64,000 nt of DNA from Halomonadaceae bacterium T82-2 (GTDB lineage Bacteria > Pseudomonadota > Gammaproteobacteria > Pseudomonadales > Halomonadaceae), in NCBI GenBank assembly GCA_001577635.1, contig LSBP01000001.1:248001-312000 (forward strand). The letters run 5' to 3'. The notes under the pieces are model-generated. The model worked only from the letters and a program-made list of their open reading frames with translations, was not told where the DNA came from and did no database searches. The translations under genes were made by a program, and so were the position numbers. The stretch's first letter is position 1. The number at the start of each line of letters is the position of its first letter. This document shows positions 9,689 to 19,812 of the stretch, piece after piece.

Positions 9689-11131
9689 TCAGTGCGCGCG
9701 AATCATCGCCGCCAGGTCGGCGGACACCGCGTCCAGCACCGTGGACCAGGCCAGGTAGGGCGTGCTCGCCGTGCCGTTGACCAGCACGCTGAACGCGCCC
9801 CAGCGGCCGCTCGCGGTGCGGAAGTAGCCACCCAGCGCCCGGACCGCAACGGGCTGGTTGAGCGTGCCGGTCTTGAGCATCACATGGTTCTGAAACAGCG
9901 GATCGCCCCGACGGATGAAGTGCATCGGCCCGTTGACCGGCAGCTGCAGCCCGGCCAGAAAGGCCGGAAACAGCGCCGGCCGCCGGTACAGGGTCGCCAG
10001 CAGGGTGGTCACGCCCTGCGCCGAGGTGCGGTTTTCCGGCGTCAGGCCGCTGCCGCTGTGCAGCACCAGCGGCCCGTGCCCCGGCAGGCCCCGGGCGAAG
10101 CCGGCCACCGCCTTGCCGGCCTGGGGCAACGTGGCCCGCGGCGTATCGGCCAGATCCAGGCTCAGGGTGTCGGCCATGAAGTTGTTCGAATAATCGAGCA
10201 TCCGTTGCAGCAGCGTCTGCAACGGCTTGCCGTCGACCGAAGCCAGCTGGGTCGCCGCCGCGGGAGGCCGCGTCCGGCTCACCGCCGTGCCGTCGGAGAC
10301 GCCGACCCCGGCCCGCTCGAGCATCGCCTGCAGGGTCCGGGCGGTCTGCTCCGCCGGGTCGGAGCTGGCACGATAGAGCGCCCGTGGACGGGAGTCCCGG
10401 GCGATGGTGCCGCTGACCACCAGCACGTCGCCCCGCTCGTCGGTGACCCGCTCGGCATCGAGCCGGGACTCGCCGCCCCGGGCGACGGTGGTCACGCGGT
10501 TGTCGACGCGGGTGGTGGGCTCGACGGTGTTGCAGCTGAGGATCCGCGCCGCGCCGCCCACCCGGCGCCCCGGCAGCACGTCGAGGCACCAGCTGCCGTA
10601 GTTGACCGCCGCTGAAGAAAGCCGCGCGCTGTAGGCATTGTCGGCCCGCGAGGCGGCCCGGCAGCGGTCGGTGGTCACGCACTCGACCGGGCCGAAGCGC
10701 CACTGGCTGACCACCAGTTGCCCCCTGACCGCCGTGACGCCGCGCTGGCGCAGCCGCTGGATCAGCCGCCACAGATCCTCGGAGACCAGCGCCGGGTCGC
10801 CGCCGCCCTCGAGCACCAGGTCGCCGTGCAGCACGCCATCGTCATCGATCACTCCGGTCGACACCAGCCGGGTGGTGAAGCGATGCTGCGGCCCCCAACG
10901 GTCCAGCGCCGCGGCCGCCGTGTAGAGCTTGGAGACCGAGGCCGGCGAGAGCGCGCGGCGGGGCGCGATAGCGCCCAGCACCCGGCCGGAATCCAGCAGC
11001 TCGGCCCGGGCGCCGAGGCGATAGCCCTGGCCGGCCAGCCGCGCCACATGCTCGAACCCCGACGCCCGGGCGAACGACCCCGGCGTCGCCAGACACAACA
11101 CAACGAACAGCAGGGACAGACGACGCGACAT
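9689..11131 (-). CDS. dacB: D-alanyl-D-alanine carboxypeptidase/endopeptidase (PBP4, S13)
   Basis: A 480-residue periplasmic penicillin-binding protein that trims or cleaves peptidoglycan cross-links. A signal peptide (LSLLFVVLCLATPGSFARA) leads the chain. The three active-site elements are SPASVSK (SxxK, near residue 62), YSNN (SxN) and LKTGT (KTG), in the order and spacing of family S13, with the large insertion after SxxK typical of PBP4. Length matches E. coli DacB (477). ATG 11131 follows CACGGAGCC. The track ORF extends 140 residues upstream antisense to emrE and is rejected. Confidence 0.92.
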   Translation of the reverse strand: MSRRLSLLFVVLCLATPGSFARASGFEHVARLAGQGYRLGARAELLDSGRVLGAIAPRRALSPASVSKLYTAAAALDRWGPQHRFTTRLVSTGVIDDDGVLHGDLVLEGGGDPALVSEDLWRLIQRLRQRGVTAVRGQLVVSQWRFGPVECVTTDRCRAASRADNAYSARLSSAAVNYGSWCLDVLPGRRVGGAARILSCNTVEPTTRVDNRVTTVARGGESRLDAERVTDERGDVLVVSGTIARDSRPRALYRASSDPAEQTARTLQAMLERAGVGVSDGTAVSRTRPPAAATQLASVDGKPLQTLLQRMLDYSNNFMADTLSLDLADTPRATLPQAGKAVAGFARGLPGHGPLVLHSGSGLTPENRTSAQGVTTLLATLYRRPALFPAFLAGLQLPVNGPMHFIRRGDPLFQNHVMLKTGTLNQPVAVRALGGYFRTASGRWGAFSVLVNGTASTPYLAWSTVLDAVSADLAAMIRAH

Positions 11132-11163
11132 GACGGCTCCGTGAACGGTGAAGGGCATCCAGC

Positions 11164-11493
11164 CTAGTGGGCCGAGACCTGCGAGAAAACCTGAATCACC
11201 GCCACCCCGGCGATGATCAGCCCCATGCCCAGTACCGCCGGCACATCGAGCCGCTCGCCGAACCACACCACGCCGAGCAGCGACACCAGCACGATGCCCA
11301 GCCCGGCCCAGACGGCATAGGCGACGCCCACGGGCAGGCTGCGCAGCACCAGAGTCAGCAGGTAGAACGCCAGGCCGTAGCCGATCACCACCCCCACGCT
11401 GGGCCACAACCGGGTGAACTCCTGCGAGGCCTTGAGCGCGGTGGTGCCGAGCACTTCGGCGACGATCGCCAGAAACAGGTACAGATAGGCCAT
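11164..11493 (-). CDS. emrE: small multidrug resistance (SMR) transporter, EmrE-type
   Basis: A 109-residue protein with four membrane helices that exchanges protons for cationic drugs. The essential membrane glutamate is residue 13 (LFLAIVAEVLGTTALK). LRSLPVGVAYAVWAGLGIVLVSLLG is the core SMR signature, and the sequence fits the EmrE/QacE branch rather than SugE. ATG 11493 follows CCAGGAGGG. It is divergent from a LysR regulator 117 bases away, which may control it. Confidence 0.9.
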   Translation of the reverse strand: MAYLYLFLAIVAEVLGTTALKASQEFTRLWPSVGVVIGYGLAFYLLTLVLRSLPVGVAYAVWAGLGIVLVSLLGVVWFGERLDVPAVLGMGLIIAGVAVIQVFSQVSAH

Positions 11494-11588
11494 TGCGACT
11501 CCCTCCTGGGCAGTGGCGCGAGCGGTAGCGCCGGGTCCGTGTCGGAGGCTGCATTCTAGCCTCGTTAATGATGGAATCGAGTTATCAA

Positions 11589-11607
11589 CTATCTGAAAAA
11601 GAGATAG
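11589..11607 (+). promoter_or_regulatory. inverted repeat over the ribosome site of the LysR gene
   Basis: CTATCT-N7-AGATAG is a perfect 6-7-6 dyad ending three bases before the LysR start, and it contains the purine-rich AGAGATAG ribosome site. It could form an mRNA hairpin that limits translation or be a DNA site for autoregulation; sequence alone cannot decide. Confidence 0.35.
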
Positions 11608-11610
11608 ATC

Positions 11611-12489
11611 ATGCAGTGGAACCTGGATCAGCTCGTCTGCCTGCTGGCCGCCGCCGACAGCGGCTCCTTCTCGGCCGCCGCACGCCATCTGGGTCGCGCC
11701 CAGTCGGCGATCAGCACCGCCATCGCTCACCTCGAACTGGACTTGGGCCTGACCCTCTTCGACCGGCGCGGCCGCACCCCGGTGCTGACCGGCGAAGGCC
11801 AGGCGCTGGTCCGCGAGGCCCGGGAGATCCTGCGCCAGTGTGACCAGCTCGAGGCCCGTGCCCGCACCCTGGCCGGCGGCGAGGAGTCACACCTGACCCT
11901 GGCCGTCGACGAGGCGCTGCCCTACCCGCCGCTGATGGATACCCTGCTGGTGCTGGCCGAGCGCTGGCCGAACCTGGAGCTGTCGCTGCTCAACGGGGCG
12001 CAGGCGGACATCCCCAGCTGGGTCGCCGACGGCACCGCCGACCTCGGCGTGCTGTTCAGCCAGCCCTCGCTGCCGCCCCGGCTCGACGTGCGCCAGATCG
12101 CCCGCCTGGCGCAGACCGCCATCGTCGCCCACGACCATCCGCTCGCCACCGCGTCCTCCGTGCGGCTGTCGACGCTCAGCCGCCATCGCCAGCTGGTGGT
12201 GGCCTCGCCGCTGGGCGGCAACCGCAGCGCGCGCCTGTCGCCGCGCATCTGGCAGCTCAACAGCTACTACGCGATCGCCGAACTGGTCACCCAGGGCATC
12301 GGCTGGGCACTGGTCCCCACCCACATCGCCGACTACCCCATGTACCGCTCGCTGGTCAGCCGCCTGACCATCGACGACCTGCCCGAGCCGCCCGGTGTCA
12401 GCGTGGAACTGGTACGTCGGCGCGACGCCGGCCAGGGGCCGATCGCCCGCTGGCTCGAGGCGGAACTCAGTACGCGACTGTCGCGCTGA
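11611..12489 (+). CDS. LysR-family transcriptional regulator
   Basis: A 292-residue regulator. The winged helix-turn-helix covers residues 1-60 (WNLDQLVCLLAAADSGSFSAAARHLGRAQSAIS), followed by the linker helix and a two-lobed effector domain starting near residue 88 (LTLAVDEALPYPPLMDTLL). The effector is unknown. It is transcribed away from emrE, the arrangement in which LysR proteins commonly control the neighbour and themselves. The next gene is convergent. Confidence 0.93.
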   Translation: MQWNLDQLVCLLAAADSGSFSAAARHLGRAQSAISTAIAHLELDLGLTLFDRRGRTPVLTGEGQALVREAREILRQCDQLEARARTLAGGEESHLTLAVDEALPYPPLMDTLLVLAERWPNLELSLLNGAQADIPSWVADGTADLGVLFSQPSLPPRLDVRQIARLAQTAIVAHDHPLATASSVRLSTLSRHRQLVVASPLGGNRSARLSPRIWQLNSYYAIAELVTQGIGWALVPTHIADYPMYRSLVSRLTIDDLPEPPGVSVELVRRRDAGQGPIARWLEAELSTRLSR

Positions 12490-12495
12490 GCGGGG

Positions 12496-13176
12496 TCAGG
12501 GCAGCCGCTCCGGCGCATGGGGCAGCGTGGCGGAAAGCCGCCAGAGCGTCTGGCCGCTTTCCGCGTACTTGCGCTCGAAGGGCGTCAGGTAGTCGCCCTG
12601 CGGGTCATGGCGGACCACCGTCGGCAGCGGCTCGCCGGCATGCTGCAGCGCCAGGGCGAACTCCTCCAGGTACAGCCCCCAGTTGGACCGCACCTCGAGG
12701 CGCCCGCCCAGGGCGAGAATCGCCGGGAAGACCGGATGACCGTGCCAGCGCAGCTTGAGCTGCGAGGCCTTCGGGTAGGGATTGGGGTACAGCAGGTAAT
12801 GGCGCTCCGGCTGCCAGCCGGCGCCCAGCGCCAGGCGCCAGAAGTCGACCAGATCGGCGCGCACCAGCAGGGCGTTGTCGGGCAGCGGGCCGTGCTCGCG
12901 CTCCAGCCGCGCCGCGCTGCGGTCGATGCCGATCACCGCGCGGTCCGGATGACGGGCGGCCAGGGCCCGGGTGGAAAGCCCCACGCCGCAGCCGGCATCG
13001 AGCAGCAGCGGCCGCCCCTGGGCGGCCAGCCAGTCCTGCGCCCGCTCGAAGGCGAGCCGGGTATGGTCGGCGATCGGCTTGCGCCAGGGGTGGTTCAGGG
13101 CGCGGGCGACCCGTCGCGCCAGGTCCTCGTGCGGGCCGGGCTGACGGGAGGTGACGGTACGGGAATTGGCGTGCAT
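12496..13176 (-). CDS. TrmB-like SAM-dependent methyltransferase
   Basis: About 226 residues with a class I SAM-binding motif (LLLDAGCGVGLSTRALA, near residue 62), an acidic IGID loop and RADLVDFWRL. The later YLLYPNPYPKASQLKLRWHGHPVF corresponds to the PDPW...KKRHHKRR region of tRNA (m7G46) methyltransferase TrmB. The sequence is shorter and diverged from canonical TrmB (NPYPK in place of PDPWPK), so it may methylate another substrate. ATG 13176 removes a nonhomologous extension present in the track. It converges with the LysR gene. Confidence 0.75.
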   Translation of the reverse strand: MHANSRTVTSRQPGPHEDLARRVARALNHPWRKPIADHTRLAFERAQDWLAAQGRPLLLDAGCGVGLSTRALAARHPDRAVIGIDRSAARLEREHGPLPDNALLVRADLVDFWRLALGAGWQPERHYLLYPNPYPKASQLKLRWHGHPVFPAILALGGRLEVRSNWGLYLEEFALALQHAGEPLPTVVRHDPQGDYLTPFERKYAESGQTLWRLSATLPHAPERLP

Positions 13177-13391
13177 GGCAGTCTCTGGGTCGAGAAACGC
13201 GCCCAGTCTACCAAGCCGGCTCGCCTGCCCGCCAAGGCGGCCGGCATGACGCCGCTGCAACCCGAGTGCTATCATCGCGTCCCAGACCCGGCATGGCGTG
13301 CCCGCCCCTGTCCCCCGCGGCGCCCATGCAACCCTGACGGCTCGTTGCTGTCAGCTTTTCGTAGACTCCATTGCACAACGAGGGATGCGGC

Positions 13392-15299
13392 TTGTCACAG
13401 TTACCGGTGATTGTCGGCATGGGCGGTGTCAATGCCGCCGGCAGAACCTCGGGCCACCAGGCGTTCCGCCGCACGGTGCTCGATGCCCTGTCCGCCGAGG
13501 AACAGCAGCGCACCGTGGTCGGCCTGGCCGCCATGATGCATCTGGTGGCCCGCCAGGCCGACGGCTCCTGGCAGGACAGTCACGGTAACCGCCTCGACAC
13601 GGCCGGCGTGGCCGATCGCTTTCGCCAGACGGTGCTCGACCACACCCTGATCCGCCGCATCGAGGACGAGGCCTTCAACGCCGAAGGCATCCCGGCCAAC
13701 CGCCGCGCCCAGCTGGCCCTCGACGCGCCGCTGACCTTCCAGGTGCGCCGCCGCCAGCTGCCCGAGGCCCTGCCGGAAACCTGGCAGGTGCGCGACCTGG
13801 ACAGCCGCCGGGTCGAGGTCAGCGTGCCGCCGGGCGCCCTCGAGGTGCTGCTTCCGGACCACCGTCAGGCCCAGGTTCGCGCCGCCGGTCAGCTGCCCAG
13901 CGGCTTCGCGCCCGAGCGCCTGTATCGCAGCGTGCATCACCCGCGCGGGCTGTCGATGGCGGTGTTCGGCGCCAGCGACTGCCTGGGCCAGAGCGGGCTG
14001 GACTGGGAGACGCTGCGCGACGGCCTCGACCCGGATCAGATCGCCGTCTACGCCGGCAACTCCATCGGCCAGCTCGACGACGAGGGCTGGGGCGGGCTGC
14101 TCAAGAGCTTCGTCTCCGGCAACCGCGCCACCTCCAAGCAGATGCCGCTGGGCTACGGCCAGATGCCCGCCGACTTCCTCAACGCCTACGTGCTGGGCAG
14201 CGTCGGCGCCACCGGCGCGATCCAGGGCGCCTGCGCGACCTTCCTCTACAACCTGCGCCAGGGCATCGAGGAGATCCGTCGCGGGGTGCGCCGGGTGGTG
14301 ATGGTGGGCACCAGCGACGCCCCGATCACCCCCGAGATCATCGAGGGCTTTCGCAGCATGGGCGCGCTGGCCGACGACGACAGCCTCAAGGCGCTCGACG
14401 CCCTGAGCCTGCTCACCGATGCCGACTACCAGCGCGCCTGCCGCCCCTTCGCCCGCAATTGCGGTTTCACCATCGCCGAATCGGCCCAGTTCGTGCTGCT
14501 GATGGACGATGTCCTGGCGCTGGAAACCGGCGCGCAGATCCTCGGCGCGATACCCGGCGTGTTCGTCAACGCCGACGGCTGGAAGCGCTCGATCTCGGCG
14601 CCCGGCATCGGCAACTACATCACCTTCGGCAAGGCAGCATCGCTGGGCCGCGAGATCCTCGGCGAGCGCGGCCTGCGCGAGCGTACCTTCGTGCACGCCC
14701 ACGCCACCAGCACGCCCAAGAACCGCGTGACCGAGTCCCATGTCCTCGACAGCGTGGCACGGGCCAACGGCATTCACGACTGGCCGGTGGCCGCCGTCAA
14801 GGCGTTCGTCGGCCACTCCCAGGGCAGCTCCGCCGGCGACCAGCTGGCCAGCGCCCTGGGCAGCTTCGCCCATGGCTACATCCCCGGCATCCCCACCCTC
14901 GACGCCGTGGCCGACGACGTGCACGGCGAACGCCTGCGCCTGCCCCGCGAGTCGCTGGCCTTCCGCGCCGACGCCGCCTTCCTCAATGCCAAGGGCTTCG
15001 GCGGCAACAACGCCACCGGGCTGCTGCTCTCGCCGGACGCCACCGAACGCCTGCTGGTCCAGCGCCACGGCCAGGCCGCCGTCGCCGCCTGGCGCGAGCG
15101 CGCCGCCGCCGTGCAGGCCCGTGGCGATGCCTATCTGGCACGCGCCGACGCGGCCGATTTCGAGGTCATCTACCGCTTCGGCGAAGGTGTACTCGAAGGG
15201 CCGGAGCTGACGGTCGAGGCCGACGGCATCCACATCCCCGGCTATGCCCGTCCGGTCTCGCTGGCGGTGGACAACCCCTTCGGCCGGCTCGACGACTGA
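13392..15299 (+). CDS. fabY: beta-ketoacyl-ACP synthase, FabY-type
   Basis: A 635-residue ketosynthase. The thiolase-fold triad is visible: cysteine in IQGACATFLYN, histidine in HAHATSTPKN and histidine in VGHSQGSS. The length, the start LPVIVGMGGVNAAGRTSGH and the long N-terminal region match Pseudomonas aeruginosa FabY (PA5174), which condenses acetyl-CoA with malonyl-ACP to start fatty acid synthesis; assignment here is by recall of that family. No ATG is available at the N terminus. TTG 13392 follows GAGGG at about seven bases and is chosen over the track's TTG 13371. It stands alone, with no acyltransferase or ACP gene beside it. Confidence 0.82.
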   Translation: MSQLPVIVGMGGVNAAGRTSGHQAFRRTVLDALSAEEQQRTVVGLAAMMHLVARQADGSWQDSHGNRLDTAGVADRFRQTVLDHTLIRRIEDEAFNAEGIPANRRAQLALDAPLTFQVRRRQLPEALPETWQVRDLDSRRVEVSVPPGALEVLLPDHRQAQVRAAGQLPSGFAPERLYRSVHHPRGLSMAVFGASDCLGQSGLDWETLRDGLDPDQIAVYAGNSIGQLDDEGWGGLLKSFVSGNRATSKQMPLGYGQMPADFLNAYVLGSVGATGAIQGACATFLYNLRQGIEEIRRGVRRVVMVGTSDAPITPEIIEGFRSMGALADDDSLKALDALSLLTDADYQRACRPFARNCGFTIAESAQFVLLMDDVLALETGAQILGAIPGVFVNADGWKRSISAPGIGNYITFGKAASLGREILGERGLRERTFVHAHATSTPKNRVTESHVLDSVARANGIHDWPVAAVKAFVGHSQGSSAGDQLASALGSFAHGYIPGIPTLDAVADDVHGERLRLPRESLAFRADAAFLNAKGFGGNNATGLLLSPDATERLLVQRHGQAAVAAWRERAAAVQARGDAYLARADAADFEVIYRFGEGVLEGPELTVEADGIHIPGYARPVSLAVDNPFGRLDD

Positions 15300-15347
15300 C
15301 GCATCGGGGGAGGCGATTGCCGGTACAGCATCCATCGGCTACCCTGA

Positions 15348-15923
<576 letters not shown>

Positions 15924-15948
15924 CGCGACCGCCGCAGCGAGGACATGA

Positions 15949-16200
<252 letters not shown>

Positions 16201-16211
16201 GCCGCCTGCGC

Positions 16212-16235
16212 GGTGCCGCCCGGCCGGGCGGCACC
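16212..16235 (+). terminator. perfect GC palindrome after the ferredoxin gene
   Basis: GGTGCCGCCCGG is followed immediately by its reverse complement, 12 bases after the ferredoxin stop. The position fits a transcription end, but there is no T-run. Confidence 0.45.
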
Positions 16236-16282
16236 GGCCTGATTGCCTGCCACCCGCCTAACCCACAGGGACGTACCCGCCC

Positions 16283-17632
16283 ATGAGCGCTGCCGCCACC
16301 CGTCGCGTCTGGACGCTGGCCTGGCCGATCATCCTGTCCAACATCACCGTGCCGCTGCTCGGCCTGGTGGACACCGCCGTGGTCGGGCACCTGCCGGAAT
16401 CGCGCTTTCTCGCCGGCGTGACCCTGGGCGCCACGCTGTTCGGCTTCCTCTACTGGGGCTTCGGCTTCTTGCGCATGGGCACCACTGGCCTGACCTCCCA
16501 GGCGGTGGGCCGCGAGGACGACACCGCGGTGCGCAACCTGCTCGGCCAGTCGCTGCTGCTGGCGGCGCTGATCGGCGCGCTGCTGATCGTGCTCTCGCAG
16601 CCGCTGACCACGCTGGGCCTGTGGCTGCTCGACGGCAGCCACGAAGCCACCACCCTGGCCCGCGAGTACGCCGGCATCCGCTTTCTCTCGGCCCCGGCGG
16701 TGCTGGCCAACTACGCCATCCTCGGCTGGTTTCTGGGCCAGCAGAACAGCCGCGTGACCCTGACGATCATGGTCGCCACCAACAGCGTCAACATCGTCCT
16801 CGACCTGGTGTTCGTGGTCGGCCTGGGGATGACCAGCAACGGCGTCGCCTGGGCCACGGTGATCGCCGACTACACGGCGCTGGGCCTGGGCCTGTGGCTG
16901 GTCCGGCGCCAGCTGCGCACGCTCGGCGGGCGCTTCCTCGGCGAGCGCCTGTGGCGACCGGCCGCCTACACCGAGCTATTCCAGGTCAACAGCCAGCTGT
17001 TCCTGCGTACCCTGGGGCTGCTCTTCGCCATGGCCTTCTTCACCAGCCAGGGCGCCAGCCAGGGCGACGTGATCCTGGCCGCCAATGCCGTGCTGCTGCA
17101 GTTCATCATGCTGACCTCCTACGGCCTGGACGGCTTCGCCCACGCCGCCGAGGCACTCACCGGACGGGCCATCGGCCGGGGCGACGGCGCGGCGTTCCGC
17201 GATGCGGTGGGCGGCGCGATGCGCTTTTCCCTGCTCACCACCATCGCGGCCATGCTCGCCTTCGCTCTCGGCGGCCACTTCCTGATTGCGCTGCTCACCG
17301 ACCTGCCGGCAGTGCGCGAGACCGCCGCCACCTACCTGCCCTGGATGGTGCTGATGCCGCTGCTGGCGGTGTGGAGCTACCTGTTCGACGGGGTGTTCAT
17401 CGGCGCCACCGCCACCCGCGAGATGCGCAACAGCATCCTCGTCGGCCTGGCGGTCTACCTGCCCGCCTGGTGGCTGGCCACCGGCCCGCTGGCGCTCGGC
17501 AATCACGGCCTGTGGCTGGCCTTCACGCTGTTCACGCTGGCCCGTTCGGCGACGCTGCTCGCCTACTACCGACACTACCGCCGCACTCGCTGGCGCCTGC
17601 CGCTCGACCAAAGACGCACGGCGGCGCGTTGA
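16283..17632 (+). CDS. dinF: MATE-family efflux protein, DinF-type
   Basis: A 449-residue membrane protein with twelve predicted helices in two MATE bundles. The start TLAWPIILSNITVPLLGLVDTAVVGHL and the motif GTTGLTSQAVGRED match the DinF branch. It likely exports organic cations or toxic metabolites using a proton or sodium gradient. The C-terminal tail is short and basic. No SOS box was recognised upstream, so LexA control should not be assumed. Confidence 0.88.
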   Translation: MSAAATRRVWTLAWPIILSNITVPLLGLVDTAVVGHLPESRFLAGVTLGATLFGFLYWGFGFLRMGTTGLTSQAVGREDDTAVRNLLGQSLLLAALIGALLIVLSQPLTTLGLWLLDGSHEATTLAREYAGIRFLSAPAVLANYAILGWFLGQQNSRVTLTIMVATNSVNIVLDLVFVVGLGMTSNGVAWATVIADYTALGLGLWLVRRQLRTLGGRFLGERLWRPAAYTELFQVNSQLFLRTLGLLFAMAFFTSQGASQGDVILAANAVLLQFIMLTSYGLDGFAHAAEALTGRAIGRGDGAAFRDAVGGAMRFSLLTTIAAMLAFALGGHFLIALLTDLPAVRETAATYLPWMVLMPLLAVWSYLFDGVFIGATATREMRNSILVGLAVYLPAWWLATGPLALGNHGLWLAFTLFTLARSATLLAYYRHYRRTRWRLPLDQRRTAAR

Positions 17633-17701
17633 CCGCGGCCTGTCGGTTGCGCTATCGCTAGGCGCGACGCTGCAAAACGCCAACAACCAGCGAGACTCCC
17701 C

Positions 17702-19018
17702 ATGCTCAAGACACTGTCACGCCCGGCCGTGAAACTGGTCGAGCGTTATCTGCCCGATCCCTACATCTTCGTGCTGCTGCTGACCCTGATCGCCGCCGCG
17801 GCCGCCATCGGCGTGGAACGCCAGACGCCGCTGGCCGTGCTGCGCTTCTGGGGCGACGGCTTCTGGAACCTGCTGAGCTTCTCGATGCAGATGCTGCTGG
17901 TGCTGGTCGCCGGCTTCATGCTGGCCAGCTCGCCGCCCGTACGGCGCCAGCTGGCTCGCCTCGCCACCCGTGCCGGCACCCCCGCCCGGGCCATCGTGCT
18001 GGTCACGCTGGTCTCGCTGGCCGCCAGCTGGATCAACTGGGGCTTCGGCCTGGTAGTGGGCGCACTGTTCGCCAAGGAGCTGGCCCGCCAGATCCGTGTC
18101 GACTATCGCCTGCTGATCGCCAGCGCCTATTCCGGCTTCGTCGTCTGGCACGGCGGACTGGCCGGCTCGATTCCGCTGGTGATCGCCACCGAGGGCCACT
18201 TCACGGCCGACCAGATCGGCGTGGTCCCCACCGGCGAGACGATATTCTCGCTGTTCAACCTGGCCATCGTCGTGGCGCTGTTCATCGCGGTGCCGCTGGT
18301 CAATCGGGCGATGCTGCCCGACGACGCCGACAGCGTGTACGTCGACCCCGAGCGGCTCGACACCCCCGCCGGCGAGGAACGCCCGGTGATCACGCGACCT
18401 GCCGAGCACCTCGAGAACAGCAAGACGCTGGCCTGGCTGGTGGGCATCCCGGGGTTGCTGTTCCTGCTCGATCACTTCCTGCTGCGCGGCGGCGGACTCA
18501 ACCTCAACATCGTCAACTTCCTGTTCCTGTTTCTGGCCATCGTGCTGCACCGCACCCCGCGCCGCCTGCTCGACAGCCTCCACGAAGCCATCAAGGGCGG
18601 CGCGGGCATCGTCATCCAGTTCCCCTTCTATGCCGGGATCATGGCGATCATGGTGCAGTCGGGCCTGGCCCAGACGCTCTCCGAGGGCTTCGTGTCGATC
18701 GCCAACGCCGACACCCTGCCGTTCTGGTCGTTCATCAGCGCCGGCGTGGTCAACCTCTTCGTGCCCTCCGGCGGCGGCCAGTGGGCGGTGCAGGCCCCGG
18801 TCATGCTGCCGGCGGCCCAGGCGCTGGGCGCGGACATCCCGCGTATCGCCATGGCCGTGGCCTGGGGTGACGCCTGGACCAACCTGCTGCAGCCCTTCTG
18901 GGCGCTGCCGGTGCTGGCCATCGCCGGTCTCAAGGCCAAGGACATCATGGGCTTCTGCCTGATCCAGCTCGTGGTCACCGGCGTGATCATCGCCCTGGGG
19001 CTCAGCTTCATCCCCTGA
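17702..19018 (+). CDS. short-chain fatty acid transporter, AtoE-like
   Basis: A 438-residue membrane protein that matches the AtoE/TIGR00366 family in length and pattern. It starts LVERYLPDPYIFVLLLTLI, carries SWINWGFGLVVGALFAKELAR and ends with FVPSGGGQWAVQAPVMLPAA and WGDAWTNLLQPFWALP. AtoE carries short-chain fatty acids in E. coli, but no ato catabolic genes are adjacent here, so the substrate is inferred from family only. It lies 69 bases after dinF on the same strand. Confidence 0.85.
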   Translation: MLKTLSRPAVKLVERYLPDPYIFVLLLTLIAAAAAIGVERQTPLAVLRFWGDGFWNLLSFSMQMLLVLVAGFMLASSPPVRRQLARLATRAGTPARAIVLVTLVSLAASWINWGFGLVVGALFAKELARQIRVDYRLLIASAYSGFVVWHGGLAGSIPLVIATEGHFTADQIGVVPTGETIFSLFNLAIVVALFIAVPLVNRAMLPDDADSVYVDPERLDTPAGEERPVITRPAEHLENSKTLAWLVGIPGLLFLLDHFLLRGGGLNLNIVNFLFLFLAIVLHRTPRRLLDSLHEAIKGGAGIVIQFPFYAGIMAIMVQSGLAQTLSEGFVSIANADTLPFWSFISAGVVNLFVPSGGGQWAVQAPVMLPAAQALGADIPRIAMAVAWGDAWTNLLQPFWALPVLAIAGLKAKDIMGFCLIQLVVTGVIIALGLSFIP

Positions 19019-19076
19019 CGCCACCCTGCCGGGCCGACCATGAGGTTAGCCTTGTTGCAACAACGAGGGGCACCAA

Positions 19077-19165
19077 GGGGCAAGCCGAAGAGGAGGTCCG
19101 GCGCCAGGGAAGGCGTCGGTAGCGCTCAGGGATGAGTCTATAGCGCCTCCTCGCAGGCTTGCCCC
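19077..19165. repeat. structured intergenic repeat, copy A
   Basis: An 89-base element between the AtoE-like and thioesterase genes. Outer arms GGGGCAAGCC...GAGGAGG and CCTCCTC...GGCTTGCCCC pair except for a three-base mismatch. A second internal hairpin sits inside (GGCGCC/GGCGTC). Its reverse complement aligns over its whole length with a second element at 51.8-51.9 kb. Confidence 0.85.
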
Positions 19166-19274
19166 GAGCGTCCGACACGATCCACGATAGTCTTGGGGTC
19201 GAACGCCCCGGACGCATCGTGCCGGGGCAAAACGTGTTACACCTAAGGGAAATCCCGCGACACGAGGATGCCCC

Positions 19275-19784
19275 ATGGCCCCCGACGACATGCCCCGCCA
19301 GCACGAACTGACCATGACCGTGCTGATGACCCCCGACATGGCCAACTTCAGCGGCAAGGTCCACGGCGGCGCGATCCTCAAGAAGCTCGACGAGGTCGCC
19401 TACGCCTGCGCCAGCCGCTATTCCGGCAGCTACGTGGTGACGCTGTCGGTCGACCAGGTGCTGTTCAAGCAGCCGATCCATGTCGGCGAGCTGGTCACCT
19501 TCCTCGCCATGGTCAACCATGTCGGGCGCTCATCGATGGAGATCGGCATCAAGGTGGTCGCCGAGTCGATTCAGGAGAAGGTCATTCGCCACACCAACAG
19601 CTGCTACCTGACCATGGTCGCGGTCGACCCGCAGGGCAAGCCGGTCGAGGTGCCGCCGCTGCGCTTGGACACGGCGCTGCAGAAACGCCGTTTCGAGAAG
19701 GCCGCGCTGCGCCGGGAAATGCGCAAGGAAGCCGAGCGCGCCACCCGCGCGCACGACCATCAGTACGCGCAACGCTCATCCTGA
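19275..19784 (+). CDS. acyl-CoA thioesterase (hotdog fold, YciA/BACH-like)
   Basis: A 169-residue hotdog thioesterase that hydrolyses acyl-CoA. TPDMANFSGKVHGGAILKKLDEVAYACA carries the family's N-x-x-G-x-x-[HF]-GG-x-[LI]-[ML]-x-x-[ML]-D pattern with the catalytic Asp/Glu. SVDQVLFKQPIHVGEL and GRSSMEIGIKV follow as in YciA/BACH enzymes. The C-terminal 40 residues are charged and probably helical. The acyl-chain preference cannot be read from sequence. Confidence 0.88.
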   Translation: MAPDDMPRQHELTMTVLMTPDMANFSGKVHGGAILKKLDEVAYACASRYSGSYVVTLSVDQVLFKQPIHVGELVTFLAMVNHVGRSSMEIGIKVVAESIQEKVIRHTNSCYLTMVAVDPQGKPVEVPPLRLDTALQKRRFEKAALRREMRKEAERATRAHDHQYAQRSS

Positions 19785-19812
19785 TACACCCCCGTCATCG
19801 CAAGGAGGCCGC

